Source: CAWGCE01 sp964480915 (GTDB lineage: Bacteria > Planctomycetota > Planctomycetia > Pirellulales > Pirellulaceae). Taken from it: 26,126 bases of DNA. The notes under the pieces are model-generated. The model saw only the letters and a list, made by a program, of their open reading frames with translations. It was not told where the DNA came from and ran no database searches. Of this stretch, positions 7,864-15,803 are shown piece after piece. The stretch spans positions 1 to 26,126 of the forward strand of contig CAYZRS010000061.1 in NCBI GenBank assembly GCA_964480915.1. Direction: 5' to 3'. The position numbers and the translations under genes were made by a program. How positions within the stretch are numbered: position 1 is the stretch's first letter; each line of letters opens with the position of its first letter.

Positions 7864-9279
7864 GTGAGCAATCGCGATACGGACATCGTGTCAGTCGTCT
7901 GCCTGGAGATTGCCCAGCATGTCGGCGAAGAGCGCTACGAACTCTACTTTTCCGAAGTCCAAATCGGCCTCGTCGGCAGTTGTGTACAGATTGGTATTCC
8001 CAATCGGTTTTATGGCGATTGGTTGCGCACGAAGTTTGGTAAAGAGGTCGAGAGCGCCTGTCGCAACGTCTTGGGCGATGAGGCCAAGATTGAGTATCGG
8101 CTGATTGAGGCGGTACCGACCGGTGGAAACAACTCGACCGACAAGCGGTCGCCCGCCCCCTCAATCGCGCCGACGAACGAAGCGGTTGCCGACGAGTCTC
8201 ACGTTGTCGATGCAGCCGCCGAGCCGGCCAAACGTTTCCAACGGCGTAAGTTCTCCAGTCTAAAAACGTTCGTGCCAGGCGCGTCAAACCAGATTGCCTA
8301 CACATCGGTGCAATCGATCATCCAGAATCCTGGCCGCATGTCGCCATTGTTTGTGTACGGACCGACCGGCGTTGGCAAGACGCATCTGTTGGAAGGGCTC
8401 TGGAACGAATTTCGCCAAATGGCGGATCGGCCGCGGTGCCTCTATGTATCGGCGGAACAATTCACGGCCGCCTTCCTGGAGAACCTACACGGTCGAGGCA
8501 TGCCCCGATTCCGACGTCGCTTCCGCGATGTCGACTTGCTCATCATTGAAGATGTACAGTTCTTTGCCGGCAAGACGGCAACGATCAGCGAATTGCAGTA
8601 CACGATTGAAGCGCTGCAGCGAGAAGGTCGTCAGCTGGCGTTCTCTGCCGATCGCTCGCCGGCTCGGCTGGGCAAACTCGGTCCGGATCTCGTGAATCGA
8701 TTTTGTGGCGGCTTGGTCCTCAGTGTCGATTCGCCCGATCGGGAGACCCGCATCCGAATCTTGAAGCAAGGGGCGGCGATGCGAGGACTCGACGTACCCG
8801 ATTCGGTGATCAACTTGGTGGCCGAGCGTCTGCAAAACGACGTACGAAAACTGCACGGTGCTCTGAATCGTCTTGAGGTCTACCACCAAAGTCACGGCGG
8901 GCCAGTCACTTTTGATATGACGCTCGATGCACTCTCCGAATTGTTCCGTGCCGAATCACGGAGCGTGAACCTGGGCGACATCGAAAAAGCGGTCTGCGAC
9001 GTCTTTGGCGTGGAGGCTCGCAGCCTGAAATCGACTTCGAAAGCGCGAGACATCACACAGGCTCGCCAACTGGCAATGTGGTTGGCACGGCAGCATACGC
9101 GGGCCGCCTTGTCGGAAATTGGTGAACATTTCGGTCGCCGGAGTCACAGCACCGTGATTTCTGCCGAAAAGAAAGTCAACGGCTGGCGGAACGATGGCAT
9201 GGTGCTGCGAGTTACCGATCGCGAGTATTCAGTCGATGAGGCGATCGAACGAGTGCAACGAAAATTGCGCGTCGGTTAG
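7864..9279 (+). CDS. dnaA: chromosomal replication initiator protein DnaA
   Basis: A 471-residue AAA+ initiator from the GTG at 7864. I prefer this start because AAAGGAAG (7854-7861) lies immediately upstream and domain I begins just after; a GTG at 7801 would add 21 unlikely residues. Domain I is ~1-80, a variable linker rich in Pro/Ala ~85-130, AAA+ ~131-345 with Walker A GPTGVGKT (166-173) and Walker B LLIIEDVQFF (225-234), an arginine-finger-like R279 in NRF, and sensor-2 region DVRKLHGALNR (326-336). Domain IV ends with the DNA-binding signature, here GRRSHSTV (424-431) instead of GGRDHTTV. It unwinds the origin and loads the helicase. The gene stands alone, without dnaN, recF or gyrB, and is convergent (7 bp) with the next gene. 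Confidence 0.95.
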   Translation: MSNRDTDIVSVVCLEIAQHVGEERYELYFSEVQIGLVGSCVQIGIPNRFYGDWLRTKFGKEVESACRNVLGDEAKIEYRLIEAVPTGGNNSTDKRSPAPSIAPTNEAVADESHVVDAAAEPAKRFQRRKFSSLKTFVPGASNQIAYTSVQSIIQNPGRMSPLFVYGPTGVGKTHLLEGLWNEFRQMADRPRCLYVSAEQFTAAFLENLHGRGMPRFRRRFRDVDLLIIEDVQFFAGKTATISELQYTIEALQREGRQLAFSADRSPARLGKLGPDLVNRFCGGLVLSVDSPDRETRIRILKQGAAMRGLDVPDSVINLVAERLQNDVRKLHGALNRLEVYHQSHGGPVTFDMTLDALSELFRAESRSVNLGDIEKAVCDVFGVEARSLKSTSKARDITQARQLAMWLARQHTRAALSEIGEHFGRRSHSTVISAEKKVNGWRNDGMVLRVTDREYSVDEAIERVQRKLRVG

Positions 9280-9286
9280 CTTGAGA

Positions 9287-9598
9287 CTATTCGTCGCCGG
9301 GCTGCGGATGAGCCTCTTGCGAGCCGTCTTTCTCTTGATGCAGTCCCACCAATGCCAACATCGAATCCATGACCTCGTGTTTTCCGCTCGCTTGAGACGA
9401 TAACTTGTTGAGGTCGATTCGCGTCGAGTAAAAACCGATCGTCGCGGCGATGAGCATGGCACAGATGAGCGACAGAGAACTGGTCTTTTCAGCTCTCTCT
9501 GGCTTGGCTGGCTTGGCTGCCTGCTGTGGCTCCGGTTTGCCAGGGGCAGCCGATTTCAATTCTTCCATCGCGGCGGATTTGAACGCTTCGTAGTCCAT
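9287..9598 (-). CDS. small single-TM protein of unknown function
   Basis: A 103-residue protein starting at ATG. Residues 1-18 look like an amphipathic helix (MDYEAFKSAAMEELKSAA). Residues 20-40 are a Lys/Pro/Ala linker, residues ~42-58 (LSLICAMLIAATIGFY) a single TM helix, and the remainder a polar tail rich in Gln, Glu and His. No family is recognised. It probably sits in the cytoplasmic membrane with a cytosolic N-terminus. Its 3' end lies 7 bp from that of dnaA (convergent). It is short and has no strong ribosome site, but the coherent layout of helix, linker, TM and tail supports a real gene. Confidence 0.55.
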   Translation of the reverse strand: MDYEAFKSAAMEELKSAAPGKPEPQQAAKPAKPERAEKTSSLSLICAMLIAATIGFYSTRIDLNKLSSQASGKHEVMDSMLALVGLHQEKDGSQEAHPQPGDE

Positions 9599-9808
9599 CG
9601 GATCGTCTTTGCTTCTATCAGGTGGCTGTGTCGTTTGCTAGTTAATCCTAGGACGCCAATTTGCCGGTGCTGATTGGGACAGTCCGAAAAACGGCAGATT
9701 TGATGAGGCGTTTTCGCCACATACGTTGGGGTGGCGCAGCTTATGCCAATTGCTTTGCCTGCCACACGAGGCCAGGGTTACAGAGGCTCTGCCGGCACGA
9801 TTGCCGAT

Positions 9809-11011
9809 TTATCGAAGGCGACTGATGTAGTGCACAAATTCTGTGTCGAGCTTGGTCAAATCGCCAAAGTGTTTGCGGAATAGCCGAATGTGGTCCTCGG
9901 GAGCGACCTTTTCCAGCATCTTTTGTTCCGACAGTTCTGAAACGTAGGCGACGAATTGTTTTTGGTGCTTCTTGAGTAGGAAGTAGCAGAGTGCCCAGGA
10001 TTCGGCGTAAGCATCCAGCGCCTGTTCTGAATTCCGAAAACGGGCGTCGCCCGTCAGCAAATCGGGAAGTGAATCGTGGGGGCGGTTACGAAGGTAGTTT
10101 TGAAATCGGCCCAGGCGTCGCCAGTTGATGTTTCCGATTCCACGCCAGCCCTTCGAGCTGTTCAAATCGGGCGTTTCGAAGTAGACCGCTAATCCTTCGC
10201 TCAACCAAAGTGGGTTGGCCGCGTAGCGAGTCTGCAGTCCGTTGTTGTAGGCCAGTTGGTGGGTCGCTTCGTGCACGATCGTGGCGACATTCGGTTCGGC
10301 AGATGGCTGGGACAGCACCTGATTGATCAGCGTCGCTGTTCGTGGTCGTCCATGCCCGCGGACTGCTTCTGTGCCGGTGAGGTCGAATGTGTTGATGCGA
10401 TTCGTCTTTAAGCTATAAAAGCCGACGACCGCGGAAGCCGCGGCGCCCAGCTCGTCTTCACTCTGCGCCATATAATCGGCTTGACGTTCAAAGATCACCG
10501 CGACGAGGGGGTACGTCGGATCGTTCAATTCGACGCCCCGCTTGCGCCAGTAATTCTGAAAGGCCCGATAGAGTCGCTCATAGAGGCCAGCACACCACTG
10601 CGCGTAGACGCGGGAAGTGTCGAAAGCGACTAAGTAGTGATTCGTATCCAAAAAATCGAAGCCGGTTGGCAACTCACGGCGAAGCCGCAGTTTCAGTTCT
10701 TCGCGCGTGTAAGGAGTGAACTCCATTTCGTTCTCTTCACGGCTGATCACTTGCTCGCCCGTAACGGGCCACATGGAACCGTCACGTCCTTCGAGCAACA
10801 CGCCGCCGTCGGCCGCGGAAATCAAAACACGTCCCTCGATACGCTTCGTCGTCTCGCCCTCTCGAAACGTCACGACGTCCATGCCCTGGGCGGAACTCCA
10901 CAGGCCAACACAGAGGATCAGTCCGCGGCAGAAAGGGTTTCTCAATGGTGAATTTACAGTTGCCAAGCGGGCGATCCAATCTTGTAAGGTCCTGTTGCCG
11001 ATTTCCGTCAC
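9809..11011 (-). CDS. DUF1570-type secreted zinc metallopeptidase
   Basis: About 400 residues from the GTG at 11011. IVHEATHQLAY (residues ~245-255) is an HExxH zinc site, and the downstream SEGLAVYFE (271-279) supplies the third, glutamate ligand (E272) of a gluzincin. This combination and the overall length match DUF1570, a family first defined in planctomycetes. Residues ~24-43 (RNPFCRGLILCVGLWSSAQG) look like a signal peptide, so export is likely. A beta-rich N-terminal segment (45-90) precedes the peptidase domain. The start is uncertain: ATG 11041 overlaps the permease gene by 28 nt, GTG 11011 lies just after its stop, and TTG 10945 would begin exactly at the signal peptide. It is the last gene of a minus-strand run. 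The substrate is unknown. Confidence 0.83.
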   Translation of the reverse strand: MTEIGNRTLQDWIARLATVNSPLRNPFCRGLILCVGLWSSAQGMDVVTFREGETTKRIEGRVLISAADGGVLLEGRDGSMWPVTGEQVISREENEMEFTPYTREELKLRLRRELPTGFDFLDTNHYLVAFDTSRVYAQWCAGLYERLYRAFQNYWRKRGVELNDPTYPLVAVIFERQADYMAQSEDELGAAASAVVGFYSLKTNRINTFDLTGTEAVRGHGRPRTATLINQVLSQPSAEPNVATIVHEATHQLAYNNGLQTRYAANPLWLSEGLAVYFETPDLNSSKGWRGIGNINWRRLGRFQNYLRNRPHDSLPDLLTGDARFRNSEQALDAYAESWALCYFLLKKHQKQFVAYVSELSEQKMLEKVAPEDHIRLFRKHFGDLTKLDTEFVHYISRLR

Positions 11012-11013
11012 CC

Positions 11014-12660
11014 CTATCTCATTTTGTCTTGCCCACGCCATAAGAGGCCAACGAGAGCGGTAAGTATCGCGATTATGGCAACCATCGCCAGACAGATCGC
11101 GGCCAACTTGTCCTCCACGCCGTAGTGCATGAGCCCGAAAATGCGAATCGCGACTGTCGTCACTCCCGGAGGGACGGTGAGAATGCTGCTGGTAACGTCT
11201 CCCAGCGATAAGATCACGCCGATCAGCCAGGCACTGAGCAGCAGCGCGCTGCGCTGCGGAATACCGATCGAAAATAACTGGTTCCAAAACCGGGCACCGG
11301 CTAGTCTCGCCGCTTCGGTCGTCTCGCTCGCAATACTGGCAAAGCCGTGCCAAGTGACCAGCAGTACGATCGGCAAGGTCTTGAGCGTGAGCACGATCGT
11401 TGGCGCTGCAATCGAATGGGAATAGAGCCAGCCCACCCAATCGGATTCGCTTGCTTGAAAAATGCGAATCACAGCCAAAGCCAGCAGCGGGCCTGGGATC
11501 GCCAGCAGCACTGCTGCCAACAGACCAATGGTGGCGATTCGCCACCGAACGAGGTGCTCGCTGGCAACGCCGACGGCCGATCGGCCTCGTGCCCACCAGG
11601 CGAGCGGCACCGCCATCGACAAAGCCAACAAACTGCTCAATTGCGAGATCGCCAATGACCATCCGATCTCTTCACGAAAGGCAAACGGTGCGGTCGTTAG
11701 CAGCGTCATTGCTTTGCCGAATGACCAACCTCGCACTCGAGCCTCTCCCACTTGTTCGACCGTGACGCCACATTTGTAAAACAAGTTGAGCAGCGGTAGG
11801 TCGACCAAAAGGAACAGCACCAGAAGGACGCTGGCCAGCATTGGCCAACGCCAGCGGCCGAGACGTACTCGTCTTGGTTCGCTCAGTGATTCCAACGTTC
11901 CGGCCCGCCACCACAGCTGCCAACCGACAAAAAAAAGACCGAGTGTCAATCCGGCCAGCATGATCATGCCGGGCAACGCGCCCATCGTGGCCGGACCAAC
12001 CGTCGAATCGCCCTCGAGCGTGTCGATCGCGAAGCCGACGTACAGTTCCTCGGCGTACGTGCGAACTTGGTACAGGTCGGTGACGGTGATTTCACCGGCA
12101 ATGGTCACAGCGATCCATAGCATGGCGGCCAGCGCTGCCATCGCCATGCGTGGAGCCGTAATCGTCAACGCAACTTGGCCTTGCGAGCCGTCCAGTAGTG
12201 CTGCCTCTTCTTGATCACGTCGAGCCAGCCACAATTCGGCGCCCACGATAAAGATGGTCCACGGAATAGCCGCCAACCCGTGGACCAACGCGGCCCCACG
12301 AAAACCAAACAGAAGAGGTTCGCTGGCCAGACCGCTCTGCGACAGTTGCCACCAGCCCTGTTGGCCAAATCCAGCGTTCCAAGCTGCCGCTTGTAAGTAG
12401 AGTGGCATCGCGACCGTGAACAATAAGATGCCGCCGAGTAGTCGTCGAGCGGGAAGATCGGTACGGACCATGGTCCAAGCCAGCCACGTTCCGATCGGTA
12501 TCGCGACGAGCATGGCGGCTGCCGACAGTTGTGTCGTTCGCCAGAGCAGTGCGTGCGTACGAGATGAGCTCATCGCCCCAGCAAGTCCCACGGTAGCAGC
12601 GAAGAGTACGAGTAACCAAGCCCCAGGGCGTCGCAGCTCGTGCTCCAAGTTACTCGCCAC
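11014..12660 (-). CDS. fused two-domain ABC transporter permease (FbpB/ThiP-like)
   Basis: A 548-residue protein with about 12 TM helices arranged as two binding-protein-dependent permease domains. Each half has an EAA-type coupling loop: EEAALLDGSQG (~151-161) in the first and TTEAARLAGARFWNQLF in the second (~440-460). This duplicated architecture is typical of the ferric-iron (FbpB/SfuB) and thiamine (ThiP) permeases; iron is the commoner annotation but cannot be decided here. No substrate-binding protein or ATPase gene is present in the window, so partners must be encoded elsewhere or the function has diverged. The GTG start overlaps the CDP-alcohol transferase by 11 nt, with GGGAG seven bases upstream, so translational coupling is likely. 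Confidence 0.85.
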   Translation of the reverse strand: MASNLEHELRRPGAWLLVLFAATVGLAGAMSSSRTHALLWRTTQLSAAAMLVAIPIGTWLAWTMVRTDLPARRLLGGILLFTVAMPLYLQAAAWNAGFGQQGWWQLSQSGLASEPLLFGFRGAALVHGLAAIPWTIFIVGAELWLARRDQEEAALLDGSQGQVALTITAPRMAMAALAAMLWIAVTIAGEITVTDLYQVRTYAEELYVGFAIDTLEGDSTVGPATMGALPGMIMLAGLTLGLFFVGWQLWWRAGTLESLSEPRRVRLGRWRWPMLASVLLVLFLLVDLPLLNLFYKCGVTVEQVGEARVRGWSFGKAMTLLTTAPFAFREEIGWSLAISQLSSLLALSMAVPLAWWARGRSAVGVASEHLVRWRIATIGLLAAVLLAIPGPLLALAVIRIFQASESDWVGWLYSHSIAAPTIVLTLKTLPIVLLVTWHGFASIASETTEAARLAGARFWNQLFSIGIPQRSALLLSAWLIGVILSLGDVTSSILTVPPGVTTVAIRIFGLMHYGVEDKLAAICLAMVAIIAILTALVGLLWRGQDKMR

Positions 12661-13333
12661 GAGTCGTCTCCCACTCGGTCGTATCGGGCGCCTCCCCGAA
12701 GGCGTTGACTTCCCGAACCGCCTTGATCAGTCCCAGCACCAACTGTAACAAACCGGCCACCAGAAGCGCACTGAACGCATAAAATGCCAGGTGTCTGTTC
12801 ATCGCCGTCGGCCCGTTGACCAGGCAGAGCCCCGATTGGATCAGTCCGTAAAGGACAAGTAACGATTTGAATTCAGTCGGACCAAATGTGGCGAGGGCAA
12901 ATTCGCCGATCATTTTCGCCTTGATGTTTGTCAGTACGGCCGTCGCGTAAAGGCAGATGATGCTCGCCATCCCCATTCCCAATTGCTCGACCGAAACGGC
13001 CCACCCGCAGAGCCAGTAAGAGAAAGAGAGCGGGTCGACAAAGTGGTCCAGCAGTTCTCCGCCGTTACGGCATTGGTCGGTCGTGCGCGCATGCGTCCCA
13101 TCCATACAATCGGCGATATGGTTTCCGGCCACACCCAGGGCGACAAGCAGGCCGCCCCACCAATGAAACGGAGCCCAAGCAAAGCCGAAGGCAGCGATCA
13201 TCGCCAGCGTATGCCCGACGGCAATGATCCCTTCTGGGGGAAACGCGGCGGGTATCTTGAGTGCTCGATAGAACGATTTGATCCACGGCATGAACAGGGG
13301 ATCGAGCAGGCTGCGGGAGACGCGTTTGGCCAT
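12650..13333 (-). CDS. CDP-alcohol phosphatidyltransferase-family membrane enzyme (choline/ethanolamine phosphotransferase-like)
   Basis: A 227-residue integral membrane protein with ~6 TM helices. The complete catalytic signature D-x2-D-G-x2-A-R-x8-G-x3-D-x3-D is present with D75, D78, G79, A82, R83, G92, D96 and D100. The segment GELLDHFVDPLSF (92-104) resembles eukaryotic choline/ethanolamine phosphotransferases (GELFDHG.D) more than bacterial PgsA or PssA. By family it transfers a phospho-alcohol from a CDP-activated donor, or a CDP-diacylglycerol phosphatidyl group to an alcohol, in the inner membrane; substrates are inferred, not shown. It heads an overlapping run with the permease and the DUF1570 protein. 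Starts at ATG 13333 with no strong ribosome site. Confidence 0.85.
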   Translation of the reverse strand: MAKRVSRSLLDPLFMPWIKSFYRALKIPAAFPPEGIIAVGHTLAMIAAFGFAWAPFHWWGGLLVALGVAGNHIADCMDGTHARTTDQCRNGGELLDHFVDPLSFSYWLCGWAVSVEQLGMGMASIICLYATAVLTNIKAKMIGEFALATFGPTEFKSLLVLYGLIQSGLCLVNGPTAMNRHLAFYAFSALLVAGLLQLVLGLIKAVREVNAFGEAPDTTEWETTRGE

Positions 13334-13421
13334 AGCTTTTCAGTCAGCTGAGCGGCGATTGGGGTGGTGATTGACTGGCGTCGGAATTGGCTCGCTCGCT
13401 GAATTGCAAACTGGCCCGTGG

Positions 13422-13793
13422 CTATTTTCGTTTCGATTTCTTTTTCGCTGGAACCTGAAATTGTTGGCTATACCGCCAACTCTGGAGGCAGGGGATCAAG
13501 ACGACCAGCGGCACTAATCCGATGACCATCGCCAGCGCTGGGTTCTGTTTCAGTGGCAGGAAAAACGCGGCCGCTCCGATTCCCGCGATCATGGCGGCGT
13601 AGGGCAGCATCCGCTGCGCCGCATACTTATTGACGGCGTACCAAACCTCATCACTGGAAAGCGTCTTCTTGGTGCGCACCCCGTACAGCGAATTCCGACC
13701 GATTCTCCCCTGATAAAGCGGCCACATGAGGCCCAGGATTAGCAGACCGGAAAAAAGGTTCGAAAGTCCAAGGATGAGCGAAACGTTATCCAT
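13422..13793 (-). CDS. SdpI-family membrane protein
   Basis: A 123-residue protein with a first TM helix at ~5-25, two more at ~65-80 and ~87-105, and a Lys-rich C-terminal tail. Residues ~32-58, with GRNSLYGVRTKKTLSSDEVW, match the conserved loop of the SdpI/YhfL family (PN..YGFRT..T..S...W). In Bacillus SdpI gives immunity to the SdpC toxin, but most family members, including this one, have no known partner. No toxin gene is nearby. It follows the upstream gene by 16 nt and is probably co-transcribed with it. Confidence 0.8.
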   Translation of the reverse strand: MDNVSLILGLSNLFSGLLILGLMWPLYQGRIGRNSLYGVRTKKTLSSDEVWYAVNKYAAQRMLPYAAMIAGIGAAAFFLPLKQNPALAMVIGLVPLVVLIPCLQSWRYSQQFQVPAKKKSKRK

Positions 13794-13809
13794 GCAATTG
13801 CTGCCAAGC

Positions 13810-14751
13810 TCATTTTGCGCTGGCGACTCGAGTCGATTGATATTCTTCCTTCATGCGGGCGACATATTCCATCTGGCTGGAGGCACCATTGAAGCCGACC
13901 ACTTTCTCGTTCCATTCTAACGTTTTGGAAAGGAGCCGGCCGTTGTCGATGTCAAATTTTGCCATTCCATTCGACAGTTTCTGGATCATTTTGGAGTGAA
14001 TCCGCGCATCGATTCCCGGCGTGAGAATCTGCGATTTGATCGAAATGGTGGCGATGCCCGTTTGGACTTTTTTTAATTCATAGACCGTACGGTAATTGAT
14101 CTTCTTGAATGAGCCATCTTCCAGCTGAATCGGAGCCGTGTCGGGGACCGACCATTCGGCGCCCAGCGCCACCGCTTCGACGGGTAGCGGTAAGACGATG
14201 CCGCCTGTTCCCATGTCATGCTGTTTGACGACGTCCTCACGGTTGATCTCCTTGCCAGCGGCGTCGATCGTGACGGTCGAGATCGGCGACCCGATCATCT
14301 TGGCAACGACCGAATACTCGGGCGGAACCTCTTTATCAGTTCGGCTGTCATACCGAACGGGAATTTGTCCCTGCGTCTCTTGCCACATGTCGACGTAATT
14401 GACCGAATGGGTGAACGTCAATGCGTTCGGTTCCACCTTGGAGAAATTCCATTTCTTGCCGGAGACACTGCGTGATTGAGAACGCTGAGTCGTACCGTCG
14501 ACTTTGGTTTTTACCGTCACCATGTGCTCGACTTTGTATTCTAATTCTTCGCCAGGCGTCGACTTGTAAGCCAGGCGGTACGAATGGTTTCCCAACGACT
14601 CGGCAATCTTGTCGACCTTCTGTGCCAAGTCGTCCTTGTTGGCCGGCGTCGGTTGCTGGGACGAGACGGAATCCACCGGAAGAAGGACGAAGAGTGCCAG
14701 GACGATCCATGCGACGTGAAAGTGGCGAGTCATCAAGAGAATTCCCATCAT
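13810..14751 (-). CDS. secreted beta-rich protein of unknown function
   Basis: A 313-residue protein with a signal peptide (about residues 8-32, VAWIVLALFVLLPVDSVSSQ), so it is exported. The mature part alternates hydrophobic and polar residues in strand-like segments (LEYKVEHMVTVKTKVDG; NYRTVYELKKVQTGIATISI) with many Lys and Thr and no Cys, suggesting a beta-barrel or beta-sandwich. It resembles planctomycete proteins that I recall as DUF6263; this is unverified. An ATG at 14733 (residue 7) is an alternative start with a GGGAA stretch upstream. It is followed 16 nt later by the SdpI-family gene. No catalytic motif is seen. Confidence 0.75.
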   Translation of the reverse strand: MMGILLMTRHFHVAWIVLALFVLLPVDSVSSQQPTPANKDDLAQKVDKIAESLGNHSYRLAYKSTPGEELEYKVEHMVTVKTKVDGTTQRSQSRSVSGKKWNFSKVEPNALTFTHSVNYVDMWQETQGQIPVRYDSRTDKEVPPEYSVVAKMIGSPISTVTIDAAGKEINREDVVKQHDMGTGGIVLPLPVEAVALGAEWSVPDTAPIQLEDGSFKKINYRTVYELKKVQTGIATISIKSQILTPGIDARIHSKMIQKLSNGMAKFDIDNGRLLSKTLEWNEKVVGFNGASSQMEYVARMKEEYQSTRVASAK

Positions 14752-14890
14752 GCTTATTGAACGGAGCAGCGCTGTTGTGGTTCGGGCCGGTCGACTTTAA
14801 CGCGCATGGTGTGCACACCGATGACGGCCTGAACTCAAAAGAATCGCTAGAATCGGCGAGAAAGGGAATGCCGATTTGCAGGAGGCGTGA

Positions 14891-15799
14891 TTACGAGCTG
14901 GGATCGACACGCTTGCTGTGCATGCGTCCCGCCCAACCCAGCTTTTCTCGCAGAGTGCGGTAGTACCCGTGGCCAGGGACTTCGATCAGCTGAAAGATCG
15001 GTTCGGCTCGCCGAATAAGCACGCGGTCGTGGCTCGCTAGCTGATGAATCTCCACGCCGTCGATCACGACATGAGGCGCGTGGGACGAATTGGTTGCCCG
15101 CAGCTCATAACAACGATCGGCCGTATCCACGACCGGACGAACGGTCAACGCGTGAGGGCTGACCGCCGAAATCACAAAGGCTTCCAGGTCCTTGCGAAGA
15201 ATGGGGCCACCGGCAGACAGGTTATGGGCCGTCGATCCGACCGGTGTGCTGACGATGAGTCCGTCGCATTGGTAGGTCGTCACGTGCTCTTCATCGATGT
15301 GCAGTTCGACGTCCATGAGCGCGAACGGGGGACCGCCGAGAACGGCCGTTTCGTTGAGCCCGAGCCGGGTCATCAGTTGCTGGCCGTCGCGAACCACGTC
15401 ACAACGAAACATCAGATGGTTGATGACGCGAGCGTTCCCTTGAAGTACTTCGGGCAAGACGCCCGCAATTTCTTCTGGCTGAATGTCGGCGAGAAAACCC
15501 AGTTTGCCCAGGTTGATGCCGAGGACCGGCACTTGCTGCTCACCCATCTGCCGCGCCGCTCGGAGCATGGAACCGTCGCCGCCGAGCACGATGCCGAAAT
15601 CGGCTTCCACCTGGGACAGATCGGCCTCGCCCTCCAGATCACACAGGACCAACTCGCCCGTCGCCTCGACAAGTTCTGTCACCTGCGAGACCAGTTCGTC
15701 GGTCAACAGGCGGTGCTTTTGAGCCAGAAGCATCACCCGCACCGGGTGATCGGCCGATGTCCAGGCCGGAGTTCCGCCACCAGCCGCTGACTCGCCCAT
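14891..15799 (-). CDS. nadK: NAD kinase (NADP synthesis)
   Basis: A 302-residue cytoplasmic enzyme that phosphorylates NAD to NADP. VLGGDGSMLRAA (71-82) is the GGDG nucleotide-binding motif. NLGKLGFLADI (96-106) and LNE (148-150) are conserved in the family. CDGLIVSTPVGSTAHNLSAG (178-197) is the highly conserved NAD-binding region; the usual tyrosine of STAYNLSAGG is histidine here. The N-terminal ~20 residues are an extra Gly/Ala-rich stretch. It starts at ATG only 4 bp after the dxs stop, so the two are surely co-transcribed, which fits the NADPH demand of the MEP pathway. Confidence 0.95.
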   Translation of the reverse strand: MGESAAGGGTPAWTSADHPVRVMLLAQKHRLLTDELVSQVTELVEATGELVLCDLEGEADLSQVEADFGIVLGGDGSMLRAARQMGEQQVPVLGINLGKLGFLADIQPEEIAGVLPEVLQGNARVINHLMFRCDVVRDGQQLMTRLGLNETAVLGGPPFALMDVELHIDEEHVTTYQCDGLIVSTPVGSTAHNLSAGGPILRKDLEAFVISAVSPHALTVRPVVDTADRCYELRATNSSHAPHVVIDGVEIHQLASHDRVLIRRAEPIFQLIEVPGHGYYRTLREKLGWAGRMHSKRVDPSS

Positions 15800-15803
15800 C
15801 GAA

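Noticed and set aside
11042..11662. Open frame extending the DUF1570 gene ~200 codons upstream
   Set aside because: This part is the alternate frame of the permease gene, is Arg/Ser/Ala-rich without domain features, and the DUF1570 signal peptide lies well downstream.
13422..13793. SdpI homologue as evidence of a toxin-immunity system
   Set aside because: No SdpC-, SdpA- or SdpB-like gene is near; SdpI-family proteins are widespread without toxins.
15044..15790. 248-codon plus-strand frame opposite nadK
   Set aside because: It is antisense to an unmistakable NAD kinase; such long antisense frames are a codon-bias artefact in this GC-rich DNA.
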